Source of the DNA: Polyangiaceae bacterium
GTDB taxonomy: Bacteria > Myxococcota_A > Polyangia > Polyangiales > Polyangiaceae
Direction: 5' to 3'
DNA: 64,000 nt
NCBI GenBank assembly: GCA_025936115.1
Contig: JAICTZ010000002.1
Coordinates: 186,001 to 250,000, forward strand
The notes under the pieces were generated by a model. It did not search any database, was not told where the DNA came from, and saw nothing but the letters and a program-made list of their open reading frames with translations. Within the stretch, counting starts at the first letter, position 1, and each line of letters starts with the position of its first letter. Shown here in pieces: positions 9,885 to 17,781 of the stretch. The translations under genes were made by a program, and so were the position numbers.

Positions 9885-10490
9885 TCAACGCAGGTCGAGC
9901 GGCTTCGGGCACAAGCTACGGAGCTTGCAGGCACCGCACTCCTTGCCCGAAAAGATGCGGTCGAAGCGCTGCTGCGTCGCGTCGAGCAGCACGTCGTCGT
10001 CCGTCGAAATGCCGAGCTCGAAATTGCGGCGCCCATCGTCCTTGGCGCCTAGTCCCGCGCCCGTGAAGTTCGCGCTGCCGAGGTAGAGGTAGGCGCCGTC
10101 GACGGCGACCATTTTGAGGTGCACGCGGGGGCAGTGGCGGAGCTCGAAGCGCGGTGACTTCAGCTCTTTCGTGCGCGCGAGCGAAGCACGAAAACGACGC
10201 GACGGCGGCGCGCCGTGCAAAATCCGGAGCTCGACACCTTGCCGCACGAGCTCGACGAAGCGCTCGACGATCGAGTAGTAGCGGCCCTGGGCGCGGGCGC
10301 GCGTCCCGATCGGCGCCTCGATGTGCACGTCTTTCAGGTTGGCCGTCGCAATCCACACCGACGTCCGCGCCGCCCCGATTGCCCGCACGATGATCTCTTC
10401 GTAGTGCCGCCGGTCGCTCACGAGCTCGACGGCCGCGCGGCGCGTGCTCAGCGCTTCGAGCGGAGAAACGGCGGACGCACGCGCACGCAC
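9885..10490 (-). CDS. Single-HKD phospholipase D/nuclease-family protein with C-terminal Cys motif
   Basis: A 201 aa protein with one complete HKD motif (His124, Lys126, Asp131, then Gly138-Ser139) in VHLKMVAVDGAYLYLGSANF. Single-HKD members such as Nuc and BfiI act as dimers, so a nuclease is more likely than a lipase. The C-terminus carries CGACKLRSLC (Cys185, Cys188, Cys194), spacing C-x2-C-x5-C, which resembles the [4Fe-4S] motif at the end of Cas4/AddB-type nucleases. Cys120, just before the HKD motif, could be a fourth ligand. There is no signal peptide. It lies downstream of rpoZ, the methyltransferase and the DnaJ-like gene on the same strand, 72 bases after the last. Confidence 0.75.
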   Translation of the reverse strand: MRARASAVSPLEALSTRRAAVELVSDRRHYEEIIVRAIGAARTSVWIATANLKDVHIEAPIGTRARAQGRYYSIVERFVELVRQGVELRILHGAPPSRRFRASLARTKELKSPRFELRHCPRVHLKMVAVDGAYLYLGSANFTGAGLGAKDDGRRNFELGISTDDDVLLDATQQRFDRIFSGKECGACKLRSLCPKPLDLR

Positions 10491-10562
10491 CGGAGCAGCG
10501 TACCGGCGCGTTCAGCGTCGGGCCAAGTTGCGGCTAGCCGCTGCGTGCCGGCGTGCCCAGCC

Positions 10563-11504
10563 TCAAAAAACGATGCCTTCGCGCACGTCACCTTCGGTCG
10601 CGTTCTCGAGCGTTTCGATCGCCTTCTCGATGGCGGCAGACTCTTTCATGGGCAGTTTCACCTCGAAGCGCACGTAGAGGTCGCCCTGCTGGCTCTGGCG
10701 CTTCACGCCCTTGCCCTTGAGGCGTGCCACCTGGCCGCTCTGGGCGTGCTTGGGCACGGTGAGTGTCACCGAGCCTTCGGGCGTCGGCACGCGCACTTTG
10801 GCGCCGCGAAACGCTTCCCCGACCGTGATCGGCAGATCGAGGTACAGATCGAGCCCCGAACGCTCGAAATGCGGGTGCGCGGCGACACGAATCGTGAGCA
10901 GCAAGTCGCCGGGCGGACCGCCACTGTCACCCGGCGCGCCGTGACCCGCGATGCGCACGCGATCGCCGTCGCCTGCACCGGGCGGCACCCGCACTTTCAC
11001 TTCGTCTCCGCCGTCCTGCACGCGCAGCCGAAGCTCGGCGCCGCGAATGGCAGAGACGAAATCGACGTGCACCTCGCTCGCCAGGTCCGAGCCCTTCATC
11101 GGCCCGCCGCGACGCACGCGCCCGCCGAACAAATCGCCGAACATGTCGCCGATGCCGCCGCTCGCGCCGCCCGGCATGCCGCCGCCGAACAAATCCTCGA
11201 GGCTTACACCGCCGCCCGGGCTGCGCACCCGGCCGCCGCGGGTAGCCGAGCGGTAGGCCCTCACGGCGTCGGCGTCGAACCCTTCGCGCAGCGCGTCCTC
11301 CCCGAACTCGTCGTAGAGCTTGCGCTTCTCCGGGTCGCTCAGGACCTGGTTGGCGTGGTTGATGGCCTTGAAGCGAGCTTCCGTCTTCTTGTTGCCGGGG
11401 TTCTTGTCGGGGTGGAGCTCGCCGGCGAGCTTGCGATACGCCTTTTTGATCTCGTACTTCGTCGCCGTGCGACTCACGCCGAGCTCTTTGTAAAGGTCCG
11501 CCAT
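10563..11504 (-). CDS. DnaJ-like co-chaperone without zinc finger (CbpA type)
   Basis: Type II Hsp40 that stimulates DnaK ATPase. An N-terminal J domain (residues 1-70) carries the HPD motif in GELHPDKNPG. A Gly/Phe-rich region with LEDLFGGGMPGG and DMFGDLFGG follows, then two beta-rich C-terminal substrate-binding domains (VKVRVPPGAGDGDRVRIAG; LYLDLPITVGEAFRGAKVRV; ARLKGKGVK). The four CxxCxGxG zinc repeats of true DnaJ are absent. At 313 aa it matches CbpA/DjlA2-class proteins. It starts 36 bases after the methyltransferase stop and is probably in one transcript with rpoZ and the methyltransferase. Confidence 0.92.
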   Translation of the reverse strand: MADLYKELGVSRTATKYEIKKAYRKLAGELHPDKNPGNKKTEARFKAINHANQVLSDPEKRKLYDEFGEDALREGFDADAVRAYRSATRGGRVRSPGGGVSLEDLFGGGMPGGASGGIGDMFGDLFGGRVRRGGPMKGSDLASEVHVDFVSAIRGAELRLRVQDGGDEVKVRVPPGAGDGDRVRIAGHGAPGDSGGPPGDLLLTIRVAAHPHFERSGLDLYLDLPITVGEAFRGAKVRVPTPEGSVTLTVPKHAQSGQVARLKGKGVKRQSQQGDLYVRFEVKLPMKESAAIEKAIETLENATEGDVREGIVF

Positions 11505-11540
11505 GGCTCCAAAAAGAACGTAATCAGCCGTACGCGAGTT

Positions 11541-12383
11541 TCAAGCGCGGGAACCACGCCGCGCGGATCGGCAGGAGACGACCGCGGAGTCGGTATGGCG
11601 GTCGGCCGGGGTCTCCGTGAAGTCGGACGTGAACTCGATATCCGCGAAGCCGTTGTAGTGGAGCAGCGCTTCGACCTCCCGCGGGAAGAGCTGGCGGTGC
11701 GTGAGCGGGATCGTCCAGGGCTTGCCGCGCTCCGGCGTGAAGCGCGTGGTCACGAGCAGGAGCTGACGGAACTGGTCGTAATCGAAGCGCTCGTCGTAGC
11801 GGACGAGCTCGTCGCTCGCGGGGTGCCTGAAGCGCGGCGCGCCGAACCAGCGCTCGGGATCGCGCGCGAGATCGTCCGGCTGCGGGATCGAGAAGTCGAA
11901 CACGAAGCGACCTGTCGGTTCGAGGTGCTCGAGGACGCGCGCGAAGAAGGACTCGAAGTCCGTGCGCTCGTAGAGGTGAAGCAGGGCGTTGAAAGGCGCA
12001 ATCACGAGCGGAAAGCGCCGGCCGAGGCGAACGTTGCGCATGTCGCCGTGCCTGAGCTCGACGCGGGAGCGGAGCTTCGGGGGCCCTGCCGCCAGGCGCT
12101 TTTCGAGGTCGTCGAGCATCGTGCGCGAGAGATCGATGCCGCAAACTTCGACGCCCGCGCCGGCGACGGCCAGCGCGACGCGTCCGTTACCGACGCCGTA
12201 CTCGAGGACGGGACCGCGCGATTTGCGCGCGATGCGGACGTAGTACTCCACGTCGTGACGGCGCTTGCCGTACGTCTTCGTGTAGTACGCAGGGTCCGAA
12301 TAGTGCGCGAGCGCGCCTGCGTCGCCGACCGTGCCGAGCTCTTCGATGGTGCCGGGAAACGGAACTTCCGGCTTGCGGGTCAC
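11541..12383 (-). CDS. Class I SAM-dependent methyltransferase
   Basis: Rossmann-fold methyltransferase of 280 aa. Motif I is [18 protein letters not shown] (about residues 58-75), the acidic residue after beta2 is in [12 protein letters not shown], motif II is in [10 protein letters not shown], and motif IV/post-motif is [14 protein letters not shown]. The substrate cannot be read from sequence. The GTG start at 12383 overlaps the rpoZ stop by four bases (GTGA), indicating translational coupling with rpoZ. Confidence 0.88.
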   Translation of the reverse strand: MTRKPEVPFPGTIEELGTVGDAGALAHYSDPAYYTKTYGKRRHDVEYYVRIARKSRGPVLEYGVGNGRVALAVAGAGVEVCGIDLSRTMLDDLEKRLAAGPPKLRSRVELRHGDMRNVRLGRRFPLVIAPFNALLHLYERTDFESFFARVLEHLEPTGRFVFDFSIPQPDDLARDPERWFGAPRFRHPASDELVRYDERFDYDQFRQLLLVTTRFTPERGKPWTIPLTHRQLFPREVEALLHYNGFADIEFTSDFTETPADRHTDSAVVSCRSARRGSRA

Positions 12384-12619
12384 GGAGTCTGCTTCGCGAG
12401 CTCTTCGATGTACTCTTGAACGACTTCGGTCGAGGGCCGGTGGTAGCGCACGCGACCGGCGGCGATCTCACGCAGGCTGATCACCGGCGCCTTGTTCTTG
12501 GCGTTCACGAGTTGCGGCGCGCCCTTCATCAAGGAACGCGTGCGCGACGCCGCGAGCACGACCAGAGCAAAGCGGTTTTCTTCCTTCTCGAGGCAGTCTT
12601 CGACGGTGACGCGTGCCAT
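12380..12619 (-). CDS. rpoZ: RNA polymerase omega subunit
   Basis: A 79 aa protein with the RpoZ pattern: [30 protein letters not shown], in which the family's NRFxLVxxAxxRxxxL helix is clear, followed by [15 protein letters not shown], equivalent to the conserved xxAxxEIxxGxV. Omega assists assembly of the RNA polymerase core through beta-prime. It is the first gene of a leftward group with the methyltransferase, DnaJ-like and PLD-like genes, and is divergent from the cupin gene across a 126-base spacer that contains the palindrome CTTGCGCAAG (12651-12660). Confidence 0.92.
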   Translation of the reverse strand: MARVTVEDCLEKEENRFALVVLAASRTRSLMKGAPQLVNAKNKAPVISLREIAAGRVRYHRPSTEVVQEYIEELAKQTP

Positions 12620-12745
12620 GCAGGGGGCGCAACCTAGCCATTACGATCCGCTTGCGCAAGGGAACCGGCATGATTTCTGCTCGTTTCGGCTGCCGAGGGC
12701 TGCCTGTCCGTTCAGTGCCGGAGCTTTTGCGGTACAAAGCGCTCT

Positions 12746-13234
12746 ATGGCTCTCGCTACCGTGCAGCTCATCGACGAGCCGCTGATCGAAGCGACGCTCG
12801 AAAAGGCGCGCCATTCGCCGCGGCTCCGCGCCAACCATAACTTCCACGCGTCTCACGCCGACGGCTTCCACCGCTTCCTGAACGCGTGGGTGCGTGGCAC
12901 GTACGTGGCCCCTCACCGCCACTTGTCCGTGCCGAAACCGGAGGCCTTCATGATGCTCCGCGGTGAGCTCGCGTGCTTCGTTTTCGATGATTCGGGTCGA
13001 GTGCTCGAGCGGGTCGTGCTGGGTCGCGAGGGTCGCCAGGGCATCGACCTCGCTGCAGGCGTCTGGCACACGCTGGCGCCGCTCACCGAGGAAGCAGTCT
13101 GTTTCGAGGTAAAGCCGGGTCCCTGGGATCCCGCGACCGACAAGGAATTCGCGCCCTGGGCGCCACTCGAAGGTGACCCGCGCGCCGCCGCGTACCTAGC
13201 GGGGCTCCTCGCCGACCTCGCTGTCCTGTACTGA
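12746..13234 (+). CDS. WbuC-family cupin-fold metalloprotein
   Basis: A 162 aa cupin. The first cupin motif reads YVAPHRHLSVPKPEAFMMLRG (His pair and Glu as metal ligands) and the second includes GVWHTLAPLTEEAVCFEVKPGPW. This arrangement, with an N-terminal RANHNFH segment, matches the WbuC family known from O-antigen loci; the biochemical role of that family is unsettled. No O-antigen genes are nearby. Its stop codon lies inside the LexA-type palindrome that precedes uvrA. Confidence 0.82.
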   Translation: MALATVQLIDEPLIEATLEKARHSPRLRANHNFHASHADGFHRFLNAWVRGTYVAPHRHLSVPKPEAFMMLRGELACFVFDDSGRVLERVVLGREGRQGIDLAAGVWHTLAPLTEEAVCFEVKPGPWDPATDKEFAPWAPLEGDPRAAAYLAGLLADLAVLY

Positions 13235-13246
13235 ACTTGTGTTCAG
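13231..13246. promoter_or_regulatory. Candidate LexA (SOS) operator upstream of uvrA
   Basis: The sequence CTGAACTTGTGTTCAG is a perfect 6-4-6 inverted repeat and contains GAAC-N4-GTTC, the core of the Gram-positive-type LexA operator. It also fits the Myxococcus LexA box as I remember it (CTRHAMRYBYGTTCAGS), with one mismatch. It sits 28 bases before the uvrA ATG and overlaps the cupin stop. uvrA is a classic SOS gene, which supports the reading. Confidence 0.7.
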
Positions 13247-13274
13247 GTAAACGCGGTGCTATGGCCCGGCGGCC

Positions 13275-16208
13275 ATGGCGCGCGCGACGAAGACGAACGG
13301 ACGGGGTCGGCCGGCGTCGCTCGCCGGGGACGTGATCGAGATCACGGGCGCGCACGAGCACAATCTCTCGATCGAGCACCTCGTCTTGCCGAAGCAGAAG
13401 CTCGTCGTCTTCACGGGACCGAGCGGCTCGGGCAAATCGAGCCTGGCCTTCGACACGCTCTACGCCGAAGGCCAGCGCCGCTACGTCGAATCGCTCTCCA
13501 CGTACGCGCGGCAGTTTTTGGGACGGCTCGATCGGCCCGCTGTCGAGCGCCTGCGCGGACTCTCACCCACGATCGCGATCGAACAGAAGAGCGCGTCGTC
13601 GAACCCGCGCTCGACCGTGGGTACGATCACCGAGATCCACGATTACCTGCGCGTGCTGTGGGCGCGCGCCGGGCGTCAGCACTGCGTGGAGTGCGGTAAG
13701 CCCGTGCAGGGTCGCAGCGTCGACGAGATCCTGGCCGAGGTGCTGGCGCTGCCCAAGGGGGCGAAGCTCCTCGTCTTGGCGCCGCTCGTCGCGCATCGAA
13801 AGGGCGAATTTCGCGAGCTCTTCAGCGAGCTCGGCGAACGCGGGTTCGCACGCGTGCGCGTGAACGGCAAGGTGACCCGCCTCGACGAGCTCACGCCGCT
13901 CGATAAGAAGAAGAAGCACACGCTCGAGCTCGTCGTCGATCGCATCGCCGTCGATGCCGAGTCGCGCTCGCGCATCGCCGAAGCGGTCGAGCTCGGACTC
14001 AAAGAGGGCAAGGGGGAGTTAATCGTCGACGTCGAAGGCCGGGCGCCGCTCGCCTTTTCGACGCTGCGCGCCTGTTGCGGCGTGACGTACGCCGAGCTCA
14101 GCCCGCAGAGCTTCTCGTTCAACTCGCCGCTCGGGATGTGCAGCGCGTGCAACGGCCTCGGCACGCGCATCGAGATCGACCCCGAGCTCGTCGTGCCCAA
14201 TCGTGCACTTTCGATCCGCGGGGGCGCCATCGCACCCTGGGGCGCGGCCGTCGAACGCGGCGACGGCTGGACGTACCGCATGGTCGAGGCAGTCGCGAAG
14301 GCGACGGGCGTCGATCTCGACATGCCCTTCGGCAAAATCCCAAAAAAGCTGCGAGATCAGGTGCTGTTCGGCATCGAAGGCAAGAAGATCCAGATGACGT
14401 GGGGCGAGGCCGGCAGCGAGAACCACGGCAGCTGGGGCGTGCGCTTCCGCGGCGTGATCCCGACCTTGATGCGCCGCTTCCACGAGACGAACTCCGAGCG
14501 CATGCGCGACCAATATCGGAAGTTCATGCGCGAGCTCGCGTGCCAGACGTGCGGCGGCAAGCGCCTGCGGCGCGAGAGCTTGTGCGTGCGCGTCGGGGGC
14601 AAGGGCGTGGCCGACGTGATGTCGCAGTCGATCAGCGACGCGGCCGCGTGGTTTCAAGCGCTCGAGCTCGGCGGCGCTCACGCCGCGATCGCCGAGGGGC
14701 CGCTGCGCGAGGTGCGCAGTCGCTTGCAGTTCCTGCTCAACGTCGGGCTCGACTACCTCACGCTCGAGCGCTCGGGCCCCACGCTTTCCGGCGGCGAAGC
14801 GCAGCGCATTCGCCTGGCAAGCCAGCTTGGAAGCGAGCTTTCCGGCGTGATTTACGTGCTGGACGAGCCGAGCATCGGCCTGCACGCGCGCGATAATCAA
14901 CGCCTGATAGCGATGCTCCAGCACCTGCGTGACCTCGGCAACTCCGTGCTCGTGGTCGAGCACGACGAAGACACGATTCGCGCCGCCGACCACCTGGTCG
15001 ACTTCGGACCCGGCGCGGGACATCAGGGCGGCCGCGTCGTGTTCGCCGGGCCGCCGAGCGAGCTCCGCGCGGCCGACGGCCTCACCGCCGACTACTTGAG
15101 TGGCAAGCGGCGCATCGAAGTGCCGAGCGAGCGGCGTACGGCGAAGCGAGCGCTCGTCGTGAAGGGCGCACGCGAGCACAACTTGAAGAATCTCACGGTG
15201 ACGTTCCCGCTCGGCGTGCTCGTCGCCGTCGCGGGGCCGAGCGGCGCCGGCAAGAGCTCACTCGTGAACGGCATTTTGCTGCCCGCCCTGGCGCGTCACC
15301 TCCACGACTCGAGCGAGCCCGTGGGCGCGCACGACGAAATCCGCGGAATCGAAGCGATCGACAAGGTGATCTCGATCGACCAACAGCCGATCGGGCGCAC
15401 GCCCCGCAGCAATCCCGGCACGTACACGAAAGCGTTCGACGAGATTCGCTCGCTGTTCGCCGAGCTGCCCGACGCGCGGCGTCGCGGGTGGGACGCGGGA
15501 CGCTTCAGCTTCAACATGGCGGGCGGGCGTTGCGAGGCGTGCGAGGGCGACGGCGTCGTGCGCGTCGAGATGCACTTTCTGAGCGACGTGTACGTGACGT
15601 GCGAAGTGTGCGGCGGCCGCCGCTACGACACGGAGACGCTCTCGGTGCGCTACCGCGGCAAGAGCATCGCCGACGTGCTCGAGACGGACATCGACGGCTG
15701 CCTGGGCCTGTTCGAAGCGCACCCGGCCCTCGCGCGCATCCTGCGCACGCTGTCGGAAGTGGGGCTCGGCTACGTCAAACTCGGCCAATCCGCGCCGACC
15801 TTGAGCGGCGGGGAGGCGCAGCGGATCAAGCTCGCGCGCGAGCTTTCGCGCCGCCAAACGGGTCGCACGCTGTACGTCCTCGACGAGCCGACGACGGGCC
15901 TACACTTCGAAGACGTGAAGCGCCTGCTCGAGGTGCTGCACCGCCTGATCGACGCGGGCAACAGCGTGATCGTCATCGAACATCACCTCGACGTGATCAA
16001 GTCGGCGGACCACGTGATCGATCTCGGACCGCAGGGCGGCGTCGCGGGCGGGCGCATCATGGCGACGGGCACGCCGGAGGAGCTCGCGCAAAATCCGAAG
16101 AGCATCACGGGCCCCTACTTGAAGACAGTGCTCGAGCGGTACCGCGCGCGAAAGGCGCCGCGCGGCTCCGCCAGCATGAAGGGCGCCGTGCGCGCTGCGA
16201 GCGGCTAA
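13275..16208 (+). CDS. uvrA: Excinuclease ABC subunit A
   Basis: DNA-damage recognition ATPase of nucleotide excision repair, 977 aa with a normal domain order. The first ABC domain has Walker A GPSGSGKSSLAFDTLYAEG, a UvrB-interaction/insertion region, and a zinc module (CVECGKPV; CSACNGLGTRIE). Signature LSGGEAQRIRLASQLGS and Walker B YVLDEPSIGLH follow. The second ABC domain has Walker A GPSGAGKSSL, zinc-hairpin cysteines (CEACEGDGVVRVEMHFL ... CEVCGG), signature LSGGEAQRIKLARELSR and YVLDEPTTGLH. ATG 13275 is the natural start. A second in-frame methionine is not nearby. A candidate LexA operator precedes it and the tag gene follows. Confidence 0.98.
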   Translation: MARATKTNGRGRPASLAGDVIEITGAHEHNLSIEHLVLPKQKLVVFTGPSGSGKSSLAFDTLYAEGQRRYVESLSTYARQFLGRLDRPAVERLRGLSPTIAIEQKSASSNPRSTVGTITEIHDYLRVLWARAGRQHCVECGKPVQGRSVDEILAEVLALPKGAKLLVLAPLVAHRKGEFRELFSELGERGFARVRVNGKVTRLDELTPLDKKKKHTLELVVDRIAVDAESRSRIAEAVELGLKEGKGELIVDVEGRAPLAFSTLRACCGVTYAELSPQSFSFNSPLGMCSACNGLGTRIEIDPELVVPNRALSIRGGAIAPWGAAVERGDGWTYRMVEAVAKATGVDLDMPFGKIPKKLRDQVLFGIEGKKIQMTWGEAGSENHGSWGVRFRGVIPTLMRRFHETNSERMRDQYRKFMRELACQTCGGKRLRRESLCVRVGGKGVADVMSQSISDAAAWFQALELGGAHAAIAEGPLREVRSRLQFLLNVGLDYLTLERSGPTLSGGEAQRIRLASQLGSELSGVIYVLDEPSIGLHARDNQRLIAMLQHLRDLGNSVLVVEHDEDTIRAADHLVDFGPGAGHQGGRVVFAGPPSELRAADGLTADYLSGKRRIEVPSERRTAKRALVVKGAREHNLKNLTVTFPLGVLVAVAGPSGAGKSSLVNGILLPALARHLHDSSEPVGAHDEIRGIEAIDKVISIDQQPIGRTPRSNPGTYTKAFDEIRSLFAELPDARRRGWDAGRFSFNMAGGRCEACEGDGVVRVEMHFLSDVYVTCEVCGGRRYDTETLSVRYRGKSIADVLETDIDGCLGLFEAHPALARILRTLSEVGLGYVKLGQSAPTLSGGEAQRIKLARELSRRQTGRTLYVLDEPTTGLHFEDVKRLLEVLHRLIDAGNSVIVIEHHLDVIKSADHVIDLGPQGGVAGGRIMATGTPEELAQNPKSITGPYLKTVLERYRARKAPRGSASMKGAVRAASG

Positions 16209-16224
16209 GGACGAGGAGGCGAGA

Positions 16225-16860
16225 GTGGCGTCGAAACGCAAGAGCACGAGCGCGGGCGCGACATCCGAGCCTGCGAGCAGCGACGAGCGGATTCGCTGCG
16301 GCTGGGCGGGCAGCGATCCGATTTACGTCGGTTATCACGACCGCGAATGGGGCGTCCCCGTGCGCGACGACCAGCGGCTCTTCGAGTTTTTGGTGCTCGA
16401 GGGTGCGCAAGCGGGCCTCTCGTGGATCACGATTTTGCGCAAGCGCGACGCGTACCGCGCGGCGTTCGACGACTTCGATCCGGAGAAGGTCGCGCGCTAC
16501 GACGCGCGCCGCATCGCCAAGTTGCTCAAGAACGAGGGCATCGTGCGAAATCGCGCCAAGCTCGAATCTGCCGTCAAGAACGCACGGGCGTTCCTCGCCG
16601 TGCAGGCCGAGTTCGGGAGCTTTTCGAAGTATCAGTGGGGGTTCGTGGAGAACGAGCCCGTCGTGAATGGCTGGCCGACTCTCAAGCAAATCCCGCCGCG
16701 CACGCCGCTCTCGGACGCCCTCAGCAAAGACTTGAAGCAGCGCGGATTCAGCTTCGTCGGCTCGACGATTGTCTACGCCCACATGCAAGCCGTCGGGATG
16801 GTGAACGACCACCTCGTCAGTTGCTTTCGCTACGACCAAGTGGGTCGGCGCGCGCGTTGA
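16225..16860 (+). CDS. tag: DNA-3-methyladenine glycosylase I
   Basis: Removes 3-methyladenine from alkylated DNA. The 211 aa protein has the Tag zinc-snap ligands: Cys and His in RCGWAGSDPIYVGYHDREWG, and His and Cys in VNDHLVSCFRY near the C-terminus. Core motifs are LFEFLVLEGAQAGLSW and FVGSTIVYAHMQAVGMVNDH. An N-terminal polar extension of about 30 residues precedes the core. GTG 16225 has a good Shine-Dalgarno stretch (GGAGG) just upstream. It starts 16 bases after uvrA, so the two repair genes are probably co-transcribed under the same LexA-type operator. Confidence 0.95.
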   Translation: MASKRKSTSAGATSEPASSDERIRCGWAGSDPIYVGYHDREWGVPVRDDQRLFEFLVLEGAQAGLSWITILRKRDAYRAAFDDFDPEKVARYDARRIAKLLKNEGIVRNRAKLESAVKNARAFLAVQAEFGSFSKYQWGFVENEPVVNGWPTLKQIPPRTPLSDALSKDLKQRGFSFVGSTIVYAHMQAVGMVNDHLVSCFRYDQVGRRAR

Positions 16861-16943
16861 CCGCCCTCGCCGGCTCGAAGGGCATGACGGCCGCGAGGGC
16901 CAGCTTGGCTCGGCGGGTTACCACGTGCTAAAAATGGGCCGCG

Positions 16944-17732
16944 GTGGCTGGGAGCACACTTCGCCTATCGTTGTTGCTCGCCCTGGCGGGCTCGGGCTGG
17001 GTTGCGTGCTCGCTCAACCCCGGTGTCGATTTGCCGAGTGACGCCCCGCGAAGCCCCGGTTCGGGCGGTTCGGCCGCGCGTGGCAGCGGCGGAAGCTCCC
17101 ACAGCACTGGTGGCACCGGCATCAGCGTCAGCACCGGCGGCACCGCACCCGTTGGCGCCGGTGGCAGCCATGCTGCTGGCGGGACGGGAGGCACGATCAG
17201 CGGCGAAACGGGCGGAACGAGCGCCGGGGGGAGCAGCGGCAAAGGGGCCGGCATTGGTGGCACGGGCGCTATGGTGACGGCTGGAACCGGCTCAGGAGCG
17301 ACCGGTGGAGCTCCGGCGAGCGCCGGGCGAGGGAGCGGCGCCGGCGGCTCGGGGCAGGCTAGCGGCGGCCTTTCGGGCTCGGACGCCGCGGGCGAGGGCG
17401 GCGAGGCTGGAGCCATGGGCGAGGGCGGTGCGCCCGTCCAGAATACCGGCGGCACGGGGGGCACGATGCCTGGCGGCGGCATGAGCAGCGGCGGCGGCGG
17501 TAGGAGCAGCGGCGGCGGGCACGGCGGCGTGAGCGGCGGCAGCGGCCTGAGTGGCGGCGCGGGTGTGAGCGGCAGCGGCATGAGCGGCGGCGGCGGCATG
17601 AGCGGCGGCGGCATGAGCGGCGGCGGCATGAGCGGCGGCGGCATGAGCGGCGGCGGCATGAGCGGCCAGGCGGGCGCGTCGGGGGCGAGCGCGGCCGGCG
17701 CGAGCGGCCGGGCGACCCTCCGCTTCCGATAG
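16944..17732 (+). CDS. Gly/Ser-rich lipoprotein with Met-Ser-Gly tandem repeats
   Basis: GTG 16944 starts MAGSTLRLSLLLALAGSGWVAC, a secretory leader ending in Cys and followed by SLNPGVDLPSD, a start shared by many sorangial lipoproteins. The remaining 235 residues are nearly all Gly, Ser, Thr and Ala (GGTGG, GGSSGG), with a run of GGMSG repeats at about 210-245. No globular domain is visible. It is probably an extended surface protein. The opposite strand has an equally long Pro-rich open frame, which is a composition artefact. Confidence 0.75.
   Translation: MAGSTLRLSLLLALAGSGWVACSLNPGVDLPSDAPRSPGSGGSAARGSGGSSHSTGGTGISVSTGGTAPVGAGGSHAAGGTGGTISGETGGTSAGGSSGKGAGIGGTGAMVTAGTGSGATGGAPASAGRGSGAGGSGQASGGLSGSDAAGEGGEAGAMGEGGAPVQNTGGTGGTMPGGGMSSGGGGRSSGGGHGGVSGGSGLSGGAGVSGSGMSGGGGMSGGGMSGGGMSGGGMSGGGMSGQAGASGASAAGASGRATLRFR
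17577..17669 (+). repeat. 15-bp tandem repeat, six copies of an ATGAGCGG core, inside the lipoprotein gene
   Basis: The unit GGCATGAGCGGCGGC recurs with ATG cores at 17580, 17598, 17613, 17628, 17643 and 17658. Spacing is 15 bases after a first step of 18. Copies are nearly identical and encode GGMSG. Because the unit is a multiple of three, copy-number change would alter length without a frameshift. Confidence 0.9.
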
Positions 17733-17781
17733 ACTCCGGCCCCGAAGCGCGAGCCGTAACTCGTCCGACGACCCGCACGGC

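Noticed and set aside
16928..17659. Long Pro-rich open frame on the minus strand opposite the Gly-rich lipoprotein
   Set aside because: It is the reverse reading of a GGC-repeat gene: simple PPLMPPPL repeats, no leader, and the plus strand has a proper lipoprotein leader.
17577..17669. Possible CRISPR array
   Set aside because: The 15-base units are contiguous with no unique spacers and encode an in-frame GGMSG repeat.
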